From assembly GCA_029237695.1 (NCBI GenBank), contig CM055266.1, positions 10,433,805 to 10,497,804 on the forward strand: DNA of 64,000 bases. The letters are read 5' to 3'. The position numbers and the translations under genes are program-made. Below are positions 13,601-23,050 of this stretch, one piece after another. Position 1 is the first letter of the stretch, and each line of letters opens with the position of its first letter. This DNA comes from Conchocele bisecta (Eukaryota > Mollusca > Bivalvia > Lucinida > Thyasiridae). A model generated the notes under the pieces. The model made no database searches and was not told the DNA's origin. It saw only the letters and a program-made list of their open reading frames with translations.

Positions 13601-16600
13601 TCGCATGCCTCTGCCAAAACTACACCACTGAACGTTGGAAATCTTCGTCGACCGTCACCAGGGACAAAGCAAGACGTCAGGCAGAGAGCAGCCAGCCATG
13701 AGGCCAAGGTTAATGCTAACCACCTAATAGTATCCACTGAAAACGACCAAGGTGATTCCAGCGTAATTGTTACGACTGTTGAAATAACTTTGGATATTGC
13801 CAGTCCATTGATACGGAAGACTGTATTATATGTGCACACTGCTCAAAGATGAACTGAAAAAGTGCTCAAAGTGTAAAACATTCATATTGTTCAAAGGAGT
13901 GCCAGATATTCCATTGGCCCCGTCACAAATCTGTTTGCAGCCTCCTGTAAACAGACAAGTGCACATAAGGTAGTGTCTGTGATACTGTATATAGACTGTA
14001 TAGCTGTTCTGCTCGTTTAAACTGTTTATCTGTTCAACTGTTTACTAACTCATATAGGTTACGAAGACCTTATTCTTCGGTGCGCCTAGGAAAGGCTGAT
14101 AATACAGAGAAAAAAAGAAGCACCACGTCATTCATTCTCAGTAAATATCGGAATTGAGGATAGATATTAAACAATAATTCCAGCACAAAAATATTTACAC
14201 AATTCCCTAACATTTGATTGGTCCGTTGCAAGTCTCCGTCCAAAAATGATATCCCAGTAAACTCCAAATGCCGAACTACATTCCGTAACCGTGAGGCGCA
14301 GTTAAAATAATTCTTAAGAAAACGTAAAATAAACACATTTTCTTGATGAATTTATTTAAAATGCTGGAATTATAAGGAATGAATGGCCTTTTTGTTGAAT
14401 TTATCGGGGATATAAACTTGGAAAAGTCGCGGGAATACTGGACGAGGCCTTCCGGCCTTCGTCCAGTATTCCCGCGACTTTTCCAAGTTTATACCCCGAT
14501 AAATTCCACAAAAAGGCCATTCATTCCTATAGCATTCATATAATGGTGCTTTTTGTCACCTGATTGTGATTTATATGCTAGTGATGGCTCATGGTTAGAA
14601 CAAAATATATTTTATTCTAAACGGAAAGCACACTTCGATATATTCACAATAATAAAAAAATGCCAATATTTAAAACGTGTATATTAAATGTCATTATTAA
14701 GAAAATGCGTATAAGTGTTAGTATCTAAATGAATCATTTACTTTGTGAACTACATGCCACAGTTAGATCACGGTTTGTCCGTATGTACGAGGAGATAATC
14801 CGCGAGCTTTAGCGAGTGGATTATCTCCTCATGCATGCGGACGAACGTGATCTAACTGTCATCACATCCTCAGGTTCATTCATTGGTTTGTAAATGCAGT
14901 ATCAAAATTAGACAATGCATCAACGATGTAAACTAGTAAACAAGTATTACCACATGTAGGTAAACTTGGACATACACTTATATATCGTATAATTGATGGT
15001 TCCATTCTATTATTGATCATTGATAGAAGAATCATTGACGCTGTTTGGGTCAACTATTCCCTTCGACCATTGTTGTTGCTATGCCTGGTTATGCGACTCG
15101 TACTATGGTCACTTGTTTAATTGGCTACAATATGGGACTTCCAATTGTTGAAGATATTACCCTCGACACAATACAGTGTCTATTTTGTGTATGGTGTATA
15201 CTATACTAGTGAATTTATAATTAAAATGAATAATGTGTCAGTCCCTGAATCATTTCAAATAAATAAAAGCCAATATACCTGGAAATCGACTTAATTCGGT
15301 GCAGTAATATAGTAAATCGAATAATCAGGTAATCAGAAAAGAAATTGTAAAACAATCTGTGTAAATATTCACGTACGTTATATTCCACTGATAGTTACGC
15401 ACCGGTGCACTTGGAAGTAAGTTGTAAGGAGACATTACTCATGTGTTGTTGTGGTAAATGAGTTCCTGATACGATAATCTAAAATTCGAATTAGAAGGTC
15501 GTAAGTGCCCCTTACAAAGGCGTAGATACGACATTATAATGCTTGTTGCGAACAGTAACTCTTGAAATATACTCCCGTACCGTCCGTAGCACGGTACGGG
15601 AGTAAATTTCAAGAGTTTATTTTCGCAACTATTCTAATACTATACGATAGTAACCATAACGTTGGTAAGCGGTGACAGTACTCACATGACAATCATCTCC
15701 AGTAAACCCCGACAGGCACACACAGCTATAGGTGGCGACACCGTCTTGGCAAGTGGCATTGTTGTAGCAGGGGGTACTCTCACAGTCGTTGAAGTTCACG
15801 GAGCAGTTCATGCCGGTATACCCTAGTCAAATATAAGAAAAGTCGTAGACATACTTGTTCAAAAGCATGCAAACGCATATACCTAGCTTACAGTATGTAA
15901 AGCAAACTAGTTAAAATGCGTACGTATTTGCTACATTTATCAAGTAAATACGTCTATGTCACAGGTTGAAGTATCAGACCACGGTTTGTAAATGTATTAA
16001 ATATACCTGAACGTATCAGTAATTGAATACAAATAGTTAAAGAATATTTATAGTTTACTTCCTTTTATAAGTATTTAACTTACCTATTTTCACTTACCGA
16101 TACTTTTATGTATATTTAATACATTTATAGACCTTGTTCCGTTACTTCAACCTGTGTTCTATGGTACCAACTATTTGCAGACAGATATGTGTTGTGTTGT
16201 GTACATTATAAGTTATTGTTATTCTACACAGGCTATATGGTGTAATATTGCCCGTCTGGAGGTATCGCCTCGGGTGAACATACCTTCAGACGGGCAATAT
16301 TACACCATATAGCCTATGTAGAATCACAATAACGTATTTGTCATACCGCGGATCCTTTATTTGGTCGTATAAACATATATCTTCTTTTGATCTTTGCGTT
16401 TTTTTCGAATCCGAGATTCGATTTTCTACCGTCAGTCTTAATATAAAGGCATAAATGAACATTTTGTTTTTTTATTAAACGAAAACAAACTAAATATGGA
16501 GTAAGAAATCCATCGAAAACGACTTTACGACAGGTTTTTTATATCGTGTAATTTAATTTATATTCCACTGCTCTATCGATCTGCTCTCTCTTTGGCGCCT

Positions 16601-17800
16601 CTAGAAGAATGAATGCGACTGGTTCCCAAACATTCGCTGTCATTGCTACGCCGCGTTTCGTGCGTGGAACCTATAGTTTGTGACCTAAATATAGCCGTGT
16701 CACGAAGCCAACTGTGTTGAGATTTGAAAACACTAAACGGGACAGTTTGTGGCGGCATCGCTCATATTTTGATGAGCGAAGAATATTTATGGAAAAATAA
16801 ACAATAAAGACTGGTTTTGAGGGTACAATTTGTTACTTTTATTGATCAATTCGGGGTTTTATTGTGTTTAGTGAGGAATACAATTCGCAATCGCTAGACG
16901 CTTGCAAAATGTGTTTTCATTGGACGCGAGGCGCCGGAGGGGAATCGCAATTCCTCTATGTCCAACATTCATTCGGCTCATATTTAAGGGTGGGAATTGG
17001 CTCGAACACCTTCCATACCCGGGATATATAGCCCAGTAAAGAAGCAGGCCGATGGTCGTCGGTCTGGTTTATATTTCCGAATTTTGATAAATGTTGCATT
17101 TATAATTCAGGCTCCAAAAATGTGCGTCAAATATAGGAGAATCTATGCAGGTATGGTAACCTATAATTTGAGGTCTCCTATAGCACCCATCAGCTTATAT
17201 GTGTGTGATATAGTATGGCTGGGTATCGATTATAGATGATTGAGGGGAACCCATACTAGTTTACGTGATTTGTGCGTTTTGAGTGGCATACGGACTGGTC
17301 AAATGAAATTAAGTGGCGAGTGTACTATCTGAGTCACTATAATGTCTAGCAAGTTCTTATTGTCACATTTAGTCCCAATCCTACCTAATCACCATCGAGA
17401 AGAGAAGTGAAGAGAAGAAGAAAGTGATTTCTGACGGTATGGTATTTGACGTGTCACCCTCACCCTATATTAGTGTGCTGTATGTCCAACGGCCTTGGCA
17501 GGTCATATAATATATATGACCAGGCAAGCTAGCCAATCAAAAGCCGAGAAACTTATCTGCGGTATGACAAATGGCCATACAATTATGGTATGTATTTACA
17601 AATTTCCTAAGCACATAATGTTTATATAACCATGTATTTACTGGTGGCTGTAGTGTATATGCATGAGGGAGAAAAGAACAGCATACCGTCTACGCAGAAG
17701 CACTGGTACCCGGCGTCAGTATCCTCACACACGGCGCCGTTCTGGCACGGGGAGTCGGTACAGTTTGGCGACATTGCCGTCACATAGTTCATAGGATTCA
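2125..17800 (-). CDS. EGF/mucin/laminin-G protein, EYS-like (13 exons, partial at both ends)
   Basis: This gene-level entry spans thirteen exons joined by GT-AG introns whose phases agree at every junction; about 1,713 codons are visible. In order, the protein has 16 EGF-like repeats, a Ser/Thr-rich block of roughly 800 residues with polyserine, EGF 17, one laminin G domain and EGF 18. Many EGFs carry O-glucose sites (CxSxPC, e.g. CLSSPC) and O-fucose sites (e.g. CLNNGTC, CYNGGSC), and several begin like calcium-binding EGFs (VDIDAC). The protein should therefore be secreted or extracellular. EGFs, then a Ser/Thr-rich linker, then alternating EGF and LamG is the layout of Eyes shut/EYS. Crumbs shares EGF/LamG alternation but lacks such a linker. 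No signal-peptide exon or transmembrane segment is in the window. The 3' end lies beyond position 1. Four one-base losses break the frame (near 8076, 5500, 5270 and 3419). Family assignment is inference; exon calls are firm. Confidence 0.8.
2568..3060. mobile_element. MITE C copy 1
   Basis: A fold-back element of about 490 bp with ends CTGTCTGTTCCACGTTTTGC. It is related to MITE B in its ends and in the internal ATCAAATATTGATTTTATTG motif. A partial copy lies at 33961-34240. Confidence 0.8.
3311..3556 (-). CDS. EYS-like gene exon (laminin G, last part)
   Basis: The acceptor is TTATTTCAG and the donor GTACAT. It encodes [32 protein letters not shown], then, after a one-base loss in a G run at about 3418-3420, [17 protein letters not shown] and [14 protein letters not shown]. 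The closing [10 protein letters not shown] is characteristic of LamG ends. Allowing for one missing base, the exon leaves in phase 0 and joins the next exon correctly. Confidence 0.77.
3755..3835. repeat. Short palindrome in intron
   Basis: Arms around TTGGTATTGCATAATATGCA form an inverted repeat of about 80 bp. It is probably a small fold-back element. Confidence 0.6.
3970..4055 (-). CDS. EYS-like gene exon (laminin G, third part)
   Basis: The acceptor is TTATTTCCAG and the donor GTATGT, phase 0 to phase 2. It encodes [14 protein letters not shown] and YYVSIR. The phase matches both neighbours, and the sequence fits the middle strands of a LamG domain. Confidence 0.75.
4320..4406 (-). CDS. 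EYS-like gene exon (laminin G, second part)
   Basis: The acceptor is TTTTAG and the donor GTAATA, phase 0 to phase 0, 29 codons. It encodes [13 protein letters not shown] then [14 protein letters not shown], the usual G-x-L-L-F/Y strand and following hairpin of LamG domains. Confidence 0.8.
4669..4775 (-). CDS. EYS-like gene exon (laminin G, first part)
   Basis: The acceptor is TTTGCAG and the donor GTAAGT, phase 1 to phase 0. It encodes [14 protein letters not shown] and ends SLSFNMSQ. This is the opening beta-strand pattern of a laminin G domain. Confidence 0.78.
5097..8302 (-). CDS. EYS-like gene large exon (EGFs 11-16, mucin-like block, EGF 17)
   Basis: The acceptor TGTTTCAG starts the exon in phase 2. 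It encodes the end of EGF 11, five EGFs (12-16), a Ser/Thr-rich stretch of about 800 residues beginning with long serine runs (7430-7685), then EGF 17 ([12 protein letters not shown] ... GDRCET). The donor is GTATGT, phase 1. Three one-base losses interrupt the frame: near 8076 in EGF 14 (after SCSNTN, before GFTCAC), near 5500 before SYTMSPSS, and near 5270 in a T run before VLSISETP. A short intron ending at TATTTCAG (5256) could replace the third, but I see no suitable phase-1 donor. Adding one base at each of the three places makes the phase arithmetic exact. Confidence 0.78.
7430..7685 (-). repeat. Coding TCR trinucleotide microsatellite (polyserine)
   Basis: On the plus strand this is (GATGAC)n and (GAC)n; in the coding frame it reads TCA/TCG serine codons. 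It gives two main serine runs separated by a short spacer. The plus-strand Asp and Thr frames over the same bases are artefacts of the repeat. Confidence 0.9.
8690..9236. mobile_element. MITE M copy, interrupted by MITE A
   Basis: Ends GGGCTCCAGATAAG and CTTATCTGGGGCTC form terminal inverted repeats. MITE A copy 2 has inserted near the left end. Relatives lie at about 18798-19166, 19653-20405 and 53818-54218, with a fragment at 23404-23475. Confidence 0.75.
8791..9040 (+). mobile_element. MITE A copy 2 (nested in MITE M)
   Basis: Same structure as the other A copies: a palindrome with GTAGGTTAGTGCCGTGAA arms, then the tail ending ATGGGATAAA. Its insertion inside MITE M shows that this A copy is the younger. 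Confidence 0.85.
9288..9492 (-). CDS. EYS-like gene exon (end of EGF 9, EGF 10, most of EGF 11)
   Basis: The acceptor is TTCTACAG in phase 1 and the donor GTATGC in phase 2. It encodes [24 protein letters not shown] ... [12 protein letters not shown] and [15 protein letters not shown]. The split glycine codon is completed by FECDC in the next exon. Confidence 0.87.
9522..9665 (+). mobile_element. MITE N fragment
   Basis: It begins GGGGCCGTTTCACCAAGC and contains AAATTTCACATTGACATTGT, matching the element at 28447-28639. The right end is not complete. Confidence 0.6.
10087..10340 (-). CDS. EYS-like gene exon (end of EGF 7, EGF 8, most of EGF 9)
   Basis: It enters in phase 2 and leaves in phase 1 through donor GTGAGT. 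It encodes [12 protein letters not shown], then [15 protein letters not shown] ... GRLC, then [16 protein letters not shown]. The acceptor (CTATATAG) is only about six bases from a MITE A copy at 10346-10690, so the branch point and pyrimidine tract lie inside the element. Confidence 0.87.
10346..10690 (+). mobile_element. MITE A copy 3, abutting a splice acceptor
   Basis: The palindromic half starts about six bases upstream (in gene orientation) of the exon at 10087-10340. On the minus strand its end reads CACTAAC followed by a pyrimidine-rich stretch into CTATATAG, so it carries a plausible branch point. This copy is longer than the others because of extra sequence in its tail. Confidence 0.85.
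11000..11168 (-). CDS. EYS-like gene exon (EGF 6 and most of EGF 7)
   Basis: The acceptor is CTCCTCAG and the donor GTAAGT; it enters in phase 1 and leaves in phase 2. It encodes NECRKNGTC ... [13 protein letters not shown] and [15 protein letters not shown]. The last codon, interrupted inside EGF 7, is completed by the following exon (DYT then CLCSTGW). Confidence 0.86.
11943..12535. mobile_element. MITE D copy 1
   Basis: Terminal inverted repeats AGGTGTATGATCACGTGGTA are followed by AACAACAACAACAA. The centre contains palindromes around CGAAGAATCGATTTCCGT. Other copies are at 24161, 27028, 52211 and 59055. Confidence 0.85.
12597..12655. repeat. 47-bp repeat, inverted copy at 16975
   Basis: This stretch (GGTATGGAAGGTGTTCGAGC core) occurs in reverse complement at 16975-17024 in another intron of the same gene. 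It is probably the end of a shared element. Confidence 0.7.
12684..12833 (-). CDS. EYS-like gene exon (EGF 5)
   Basis: The acceptor is ATAATAG and the donor GTAAGT, phase 1 to phase 1. It encodes [17 protein letters not shown] and GFTGHRC, and ends with NYCI at the start of the next repeat. All cysteines of the repeat are present. Confidence 0.86.
13041..13266 (-). CDS. EYS-like gene exon (EGF 3 and 4)
   Basis: The acceptor is CCACAG in phase 0 and the donor GTATGT in phase 1. The first repeat opens [11 protein letters not shown], typical of a calcium-binding EGF. The second ([16 protein letters not shown]) has a longer loop, [11 protein letters not shown], between its third and fourth cysteines. 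Confidence 0.88.
13310..13950 (+). pseudogene. MYND-type zinc-finger sequence, frame-broken
   Basis: A 166-codon open frame (13352-13852) leads into a region that encodes all parts of a MYND finger, spread over different frames: CIICAHCSK (13822-13848), KKCSKCKTF, then [18 protein letters not shown] ending at a TAA at 13948. The C-x2-C, C-x2-C, C-x3-C, x7-H-x3-C spacing is complete. Two frame changes, near 13853 and near 13885, separate the pieces. It lies on the opposite strand inside an intron of the EYS-like gene and has no visible introns, so a decayed retrocopy or an exon of an unseen gene are both possible. Base-loss errors in the assembly could explain one or both breaks. The sequence upstream of the finger (basic, Ser/Thr-rich) was not recognised. 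Confidence 0.6.
14172..14530 (-). mobile_element. MITE E copy 1
   Basis: A 360-bp element bounded by ATAATTCCAGCACAAAAATA on one side. The other end is a strong palindrome, GTCGCGGGAATACTGGACGA and its complement. Other copies are at 25218, 47872, 50463 and 57836. Confidence 0.85.
14763..14865. repeat. Palindromic element
   Basis: Arms TTAGATCACGTTTGTCCG-like and GAGGAGATAATCC fold back around a GCTTTAGC centre. Only one copy was noticed. Confidence 0.6.
15548..15635. mobile_element. MITE Q
   Basis: A fold-back with AGTAACTCTTGAAATATACT and CTCCCGTACCGTCCGTAGCA arms. Fragments occur at about 18405, 41880 and 43610. Confidence 0.65.
15686..15822 (-). CDS. EYS-like gene exon (end of EGF 1, EGF 2)
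   Basis: It begins in phase 1 (YTGMNC completes EGF 1) and encodes one EGF ([16 protein letters not shown] ... GFTGDDCH). CESTPC fits the O-glucose motif and CYNNATC the O-fucose motif. The donor GTGAGT leaves phase 0, which matches the next exon. Confidence 0.85.
15960..16160. mobile_element. MITE P copy 1
   Basis: Ends ACAGGTTGAAGTA and TTACTTCAACCTGTG form inverted repeats, with TAAATGTATTAAATATACCT inside each arm. Copies recur at 40755-40972 and 42019-42183. Confidence 0.7.
16215..16335. repeat. Palindromic element
   Basis: Arms GGTGTAATATTGCCCGTCTG and complement flank a short centre. It lies within the largest intronic interval, upstream of the exon at 15686-15822. Confidence 0.7.
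17687..17800 (-). CDS. EYS-like gene, first visible exon (EGF 1)
   Basis: The acceptor reads TTGCAG and the donor is GTATGC; the exon ends in phase 1. It encodes most of an EGF repeat ([12 protein letters not shown] ... CFCVDG) preceded by about 14 residues that are not EGF. The incoming phase requires one base from an upstream exon, which I could not find between 17.8 and 22.8 kb. Confidence 0.75.
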
Positions 17801-18513
17801 CTGCAACAAGGGTTTATTTTGTACATAATCATGCCAAAATTGACTTATTTGTGGCTGTAACCGGGAAAATGTACCTTATTGCATCTATGGCCGTCTAGTT
17901 TCTGGTCCGCTAGCACACTGCTGTATTCTGATAACCAGTCCATAAAGGACTTAACACTATTCTTCCACTGACCCATTCAGTTACTAGAAACATCTGACAC
18001 CCGTCATACTTCTAATTGGATTTCCTATTTGATCAGAAATCAGACTGGTCACAAATAACATACCACACATGTTTTCCTGTCACAGTTGGTATTGTGTACT
18101 GGTCAAAACGGAGCCAACAAAAGTCAGCGGCTGAGTTTGACAATATACAACAACAACAACAAGTTTGTTTACTAAACAAATAGAATAAAACAATATTGAG
18201 TATTCTTGGCATCTTTAAGCAAAGGTAACCGTATTCATGTATTGTTATTTCTAGTATGAGAGAGTTAAGTTCAATTTATTTAGTTGTAATACATTTTTGA
18301 AGGGTATTTTTCACTTTATCGTTGGTTTTCGTGACCACGTTAATAACACTACTTATTAACAGCTGTTGATTATAAAAAAAATTGATAAATGGGCATAGTT
18401 GTGAACAGCTCTTGCAATCTACTCTCGTACCGTCCATAGTTACCTTTCGAAATTAAAATGGGCAGTGACTAGAGGAACAATATCACTTTTGGCAGGCAAA
18501 CATTAAAATAGCA

Positions 18514-18752
18514 GATATGTATATGTGACTGGATAAGTGGAGCTCACATTCGACCAGTGTAGCTCCTGATCAAATGGCACACTCATGTAGCCTGATAGTG
18601 ATAATGATCTATACTGCTTGTTAGAAGCATGACAGGTATTTCTTTGATGGAATCGTTAACAGTGCAGACCCTGATGCACATGCTAATATTGGTCTACACT
18701 GGTCACAAAACACATAAGCCCCATTTGTCCAGTCACAGACACATATATATGA
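18514..18752. mobile_element. MITE H copy
   Basis: Bounded by GTGACTGG...AGCTC and CCAGTCACAGACACAT; the interior contains AGCTCCTGATCAAATGGCAC. Better copies lie at 32160, 40545, 49325 and 59870. Confidence 0.65.
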
Positions 18753-19652
18753 TTCGGTCTATAGACTACACAACATATTTATTGCCATTCATGTCATCAG
18801 AACTCCAGATAAAGCGCGTATTGTCATATTTTACGCAATTATTTTAGCTGAATACGCATTGATTATCAACATTGGGAGTACAAAATAGCACAGCAATGTG
18901 AAAATATGCATGGATTTTCAAATTGAGTAGTGAAAATAATGTCATAAAGTTAAAAATTTACTTAGTTGAGCTGCAAAAATCAAACAGTGTTTGCTTTTTG
19001 CAGCTCAAATAAGTGAATGTTTAAATTTGTTATATTGTTTTATCATTTGTTACCTATTTAGTAATCATGGTAATGAAGAAAATCAATAATCCATTTGTAA
19101 AAGTAAAGTACGCAATCATTTTTAAATCAGGGGGTATCATACGCTTTAAACACAAAGCTTATCTGTTGCACTGAGGTCATTTAACATAACATGCCTGTCT
19201 GAGGAAGTAACAGATTGGCTGCATGTTTTCCACTTTATAGGCAATAGGTTGCACTATAGTATACATGTATCACTACACCAAAGTCAACGATATAAATTTG
19301 GAATAACGTTTCCATTTCACGCACTAAAATATAGCAATAATCTGCAGGTCGTTGGCGTTCATTCTATATTGTTACTGAGAACAATTCTACCCTATGAGTA
19401 AAAAATATTACCACCAACTCACCTAATAAAGTATGTATTAGCAAAAAATTTAGGTCAATCTCTATGAAGTAGAAAGTAAACAAAGGACACTTGAAACGCA
19501 CATTTGGTATTACTTCTCCGTCATAACGCTAATGTAATGTAATTCAAGTTATGTACTCAGAACTAGTAAGGTTTGTGCTTGTGTGGTGTACCTCTCCTAA
19601 AACATGCTTGTCATACATGGAAAGTTAGCAAGTCACAAACAATACTCTTTTT

Positions 19653-20405
19653 GCCAAGCTCCAGATAAGGAATTGGTAATTGAGTATTGTCACTCATTCA
19701 TTTCTGAAGCATTTGGGTATTTCAAAATTTTCATTGGGTAAAATAAAATCACACAACTGTTTACAAATCAACAGACAGCAATTATTGAATAGTTTGCTTC
19801 GAAATGAAAACATGTCTTGGCATTTCATTAGAATTGTTTCCTTGGAGACAATTCTAATGAAATACCATGATGTGTTTTCATGGAAAATAAGTATGCTATA
19901 TTTATATTCCCGCAATGAGTTGTGGGGGTATACTGGAGTCAGGTTGTCCATGCGTGCATCTGTGCATCAGTCTGTCCGTCACTAAACTTAACATATGATC
20001 AGAGAAATATGTTATAACTACATATTTAGGGATACCTGGGCCCAAGCGGGGGTGGGGGGGGGGAGTATTACATAAGCCTCGCTTACTGACAAATATAGTC
20101 AGTATGGTCTGTTTATTGTTTTTTGCAGCATGATGAAGGTACCACAAATTTGTTATTGCTTTTTGATACTTGCTAAGTACTTCTAATTTCAATTGGGTTT
20201 TTGGCAATTTTGATGGTGGGGGGTATTCCGTAAGCCTCGCTTACTGACAAATCTAGTTATGGTCTGTTTATTGCTTTTTGCAGCATGATGAAGGTACCAC
20301 ACAATTTTTATTGTTTTTTGATACTTGCTACTTCTAATTTCAATTGAGTTTTTAACAATTTTAATTGGGTATTTAAGCAAATACGCAGCTTATCTGGTGC
20401 TCTGA
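19653..20405 (+). mobile_element. MITE M-type element, long form
   Basis: It starts GCTCCAGATAAGGAATTGG and ends GCTTATCTGGTGCTCT. Inside is a perfect hairpin, TCATTAGAATTGTTTCC with its complement, and an imperfect internal duplication (ATTACATAAGCCTCGCTTAC at about 20068, recurring near 20230). A reverse-oriented relative lies at 53818-54218. Confidence 0.7.
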
Positions 20406-20564
20406 TTTTTGTCTCACCCACCCACGATAGTGGAAAGTGAGACATAGCGGTCACAATTCCGGTGTGTCATCAAAAATTCTGGACGTGCGTCCAAATTTTG
20501 CATATCTATCCGTTAGTAGTATCATTAACAATATTCATCAAAAGTTTCCTCATATGGATAGCCA

Positions 20565-21300
20565 TCAATCCAGTGTCATTCGGGTGACCTTGACCTTCAG
20601 CTTGGTGACCTTGACCTTTGTGGCAATAATTTTGGACTTGCATCCAAATGTTGAATACCTCTTGATCCGTTAGTTGGATCATTATCAAATGTTACCAATA
20701 GCTTCCTCACATTGATGGCTATCCACACAGTGTCATTTTGGTGACCTTGGCATCTAACATTTTGATGTACGTCCAAATGATTACATCTGTATCCGTTAGT
20801 CTGATCATTACAAAACTTCATCAATAGATTCATCACATTGATGGCTATCCAACATTCATTCGAGTGATCTTCATCTTGGTGATAGCACTTTTGAACATAC
20901 AGTGTCAATCGGGTGACATTGACCTTCAGCTTGGTGATCTTGACTTTAGTGCCAACAATTTTGGACGTACGACCAAATGTTGAATATCACTTGTTCCGTT
21001 AGTCTGATCATTGCCAACTTTATCAATAGGTTCTTCACATTCATAGCTATCTATCCAGTGTCATTTTTTACCTTGACCTTAATGTCAATCATTTTGGACG
21101 TATGTATGTCCAAATGATGAATATCTCATGATCCGTTAGTCAGATCTTTACCAAACTTCAACAACAGCTTCCTCACATTCATGGCTATCAACCCAGTGTA
21201 ATTCGGGGGACATTGACCTTGGTGACCTTCACATTGGTGTCAACAATTTTGAACATACATCCAAGTGTTGAATATCTCCTGATCCGTTAGTCATTTCATT
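20565..21300. repeat. Diverged tandem repeat, period about 140-168 bp
   Basis: Units begin near CAGTGTCAT at 20571, 20739, 20900, 21056 and 21196 and share GGTGACCTTGACCTT and GATCCGTTAGT motifs. Similar GGTCAAGGTCAAATGACTTA units occur at 37080-37730. Confidence 0.75.
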
Positions 21301-21864
21301 ACCGTCGTCCGAAATGTCAAAAAGTGTGTTCAAGCTTCGTCATCATGGTATATCTTTAACGGATTGCTTCAATATTTGGACACTTGATACATATGAGCAT
21401 TTCGAACACACTCATGCCGTCATTAACATGACCTTCACCTTTTTACGTTCATATTTTTTCCGGAAACACTTTTTTGCGTCAGAAAGTTTGTACATTAACA
21501 TTACTATTACTTGATGGATTGCTTCAGTATTTGGACACTTGATACATGTAAGCATTTGGAACACATTCATGTCACCAATAACATATCTGATGACCTTGCC
21601 CTTTTTTGACATTCACATGGTTGTGGAAAGTTTCTTCTACCATAACCGTTATCGTGTTTTAAGCATGCACTTCTCTGATTGTTTTTATGATGCTTACTTT
21701 AGCACATGCCCATGATCATGTTACGGTCAAATGCCTCGGCAGGCGCGACACCGCTTCTGTGGCGAAATTCTTATGTTACATGAGTTAGCTAGCTACCTTT
21801 CCTTATTCCACTAACCTCTTCAACTTAGTATCCGCAAAACATAAAGCCACTTTCAATTGCTAAT

Positions 21865-22100
21865 CCCTCGCCGATAGGCAAGAGGGGATATACTGTTAGT
21901 CCATGTACGTACGTAGTAACACCTTTCATTTTTCAATAACTTATGAATAGCTTCACTGATTTTGATAATATTTGGCCACAATGTGTGTCTATGGATGATT
22001 CTTTGTTTTGCATACGACCCACGTCCGACCGCCCAATGTCAAGGTCACTGAGGACTTATGTTCACTTTGTTTGTATGGCACAAAGGCTAATTTGTTATTC
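21865..22100. repeat. Dispersed repeat R copy 1
   Basis: It contains TTGGCCACAATGTGTGTCTA and AATGTCAAGGTCACTGAGGA, both repeated at 34430-34620 in the same order. The type is unknown. Confidence 0.7.
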
Positions 22101-22375
22101 CCCCGCCACCGAATGGTGAGTGGGTCATATAGTGTTACCGGCGTTCGTACGTACGTCAGTCCAGAAACCTTAACGCTCGGGTAAATGTCTTATAAGTTTC
22201 CTTACACGGATCTGCTTGATATTTCAAACACGCATTGCTCTAATGGTCCTCTACCGCCATGTGACAAATCCACGCTTCTCTGACGCTCTGTGTTTTCAAA
22301 TGTGCCTCCTGATTTTCATTGGTGGTGGGGGCATTCGTGTGCGGACAGGCCATATTTATATTTGTTTTATTAGTA

Positions 22376-22572
22376 CAGTCTACACTCGTTTAGTCAAAGT
22401 CGGTTACGTCGAATTCCCTCGTTACGTCGAATTCGTGTCCAATTCCCGTTTCAGATCCTATTATTTTCAATGTAACTGGCTACGGTTACGTCGAATTTCG
22501 TTACTTCGAATTTTCGCCAATTCGAACTAATTGTTAGGTCCCGAACACAGAAATGTGTGGTATTTCACTCTC
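22376..22572. mobile_element. Pogo-like remnant
   Basis: It begins CAGTCTACACTCGTTTAGTC and is rich in GTTACGTCGAATT motifs, the style of Tigger/pogo ends. It lies about 270 bp upstream of the first coding exon of the MKRN2OS-like gene. Confidence 0.45.
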
Positions 22573-22824
22573 GTTAAGTCGAAGTGTCAGTTTGCGCTCG
22601 AAGTGCGAATTCGCGACGCCAATTTACCGGAACAAAGACTGGAATTGTTTACCTGTGTAAAACTATCCAATAATGCCATGGCCGGCATCACTTATTAGTT
22701 ATTGATCACTGGTGATTAAATCAGATGACTGAGCTAAGTTTAATTGGTGTCGAGGAAATCACCTTTAACACGTATTCAAAGTTAGCTGAATGATAACGAT
22801 GGCCTTGTTTTATTTTTATTTCAG

Positions 22825-23050
22825 TCACATGATTTGAAATGGATGAAGTACAGATTAAATGCTTTCAGCATTGTGACAGAGCTAGGAACATTTTATGTTT
22901 CACTGTGCCTGCACAGTGTCCCCTTTGTGGGCAGGACACGGGACAGACGGCGTGTCGCATCCCGCCGTACATCCTGCCGTCACCATTCGTGCACGCTGAG
23001 GCCGCACCATGCTGTCTGGTAATAAAGCCTACACAGGAATGCTTTCTCAG
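22825..23050 (+). CDS. MKRN2OS: MKRN2OS-like coding exon 1 (with 14-nt 5' UTR)
   Basis: An acceptor TTTATTTCAG at 22815-22824 precedes the ATG at 22839, so a non-coding exon probably lies upstream. The coding part is 212 nt and encodes CFQHC, QCPLCGQD and KPTQECFLR. Its donor GTAAGA is followed about 14 nt later by a MITE A insertion. Confidence 0.85.

Larger units (their letters stand above)
17801..22824. other. Region between the EYS-like gene and the MKRN2OS-like gene
   Basis: No exon was recognised on either strand, although the missing 5' exon(s) of the EYS-like gene should lie here or beyond. It contains MITE H (18514-18750), two MITE M copies, a diverged tandem repeat at 20565-21300, a repeat shared with 34400-34700, and a pogo-like sequence at 22376-22570. 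Confidence 0.55.
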
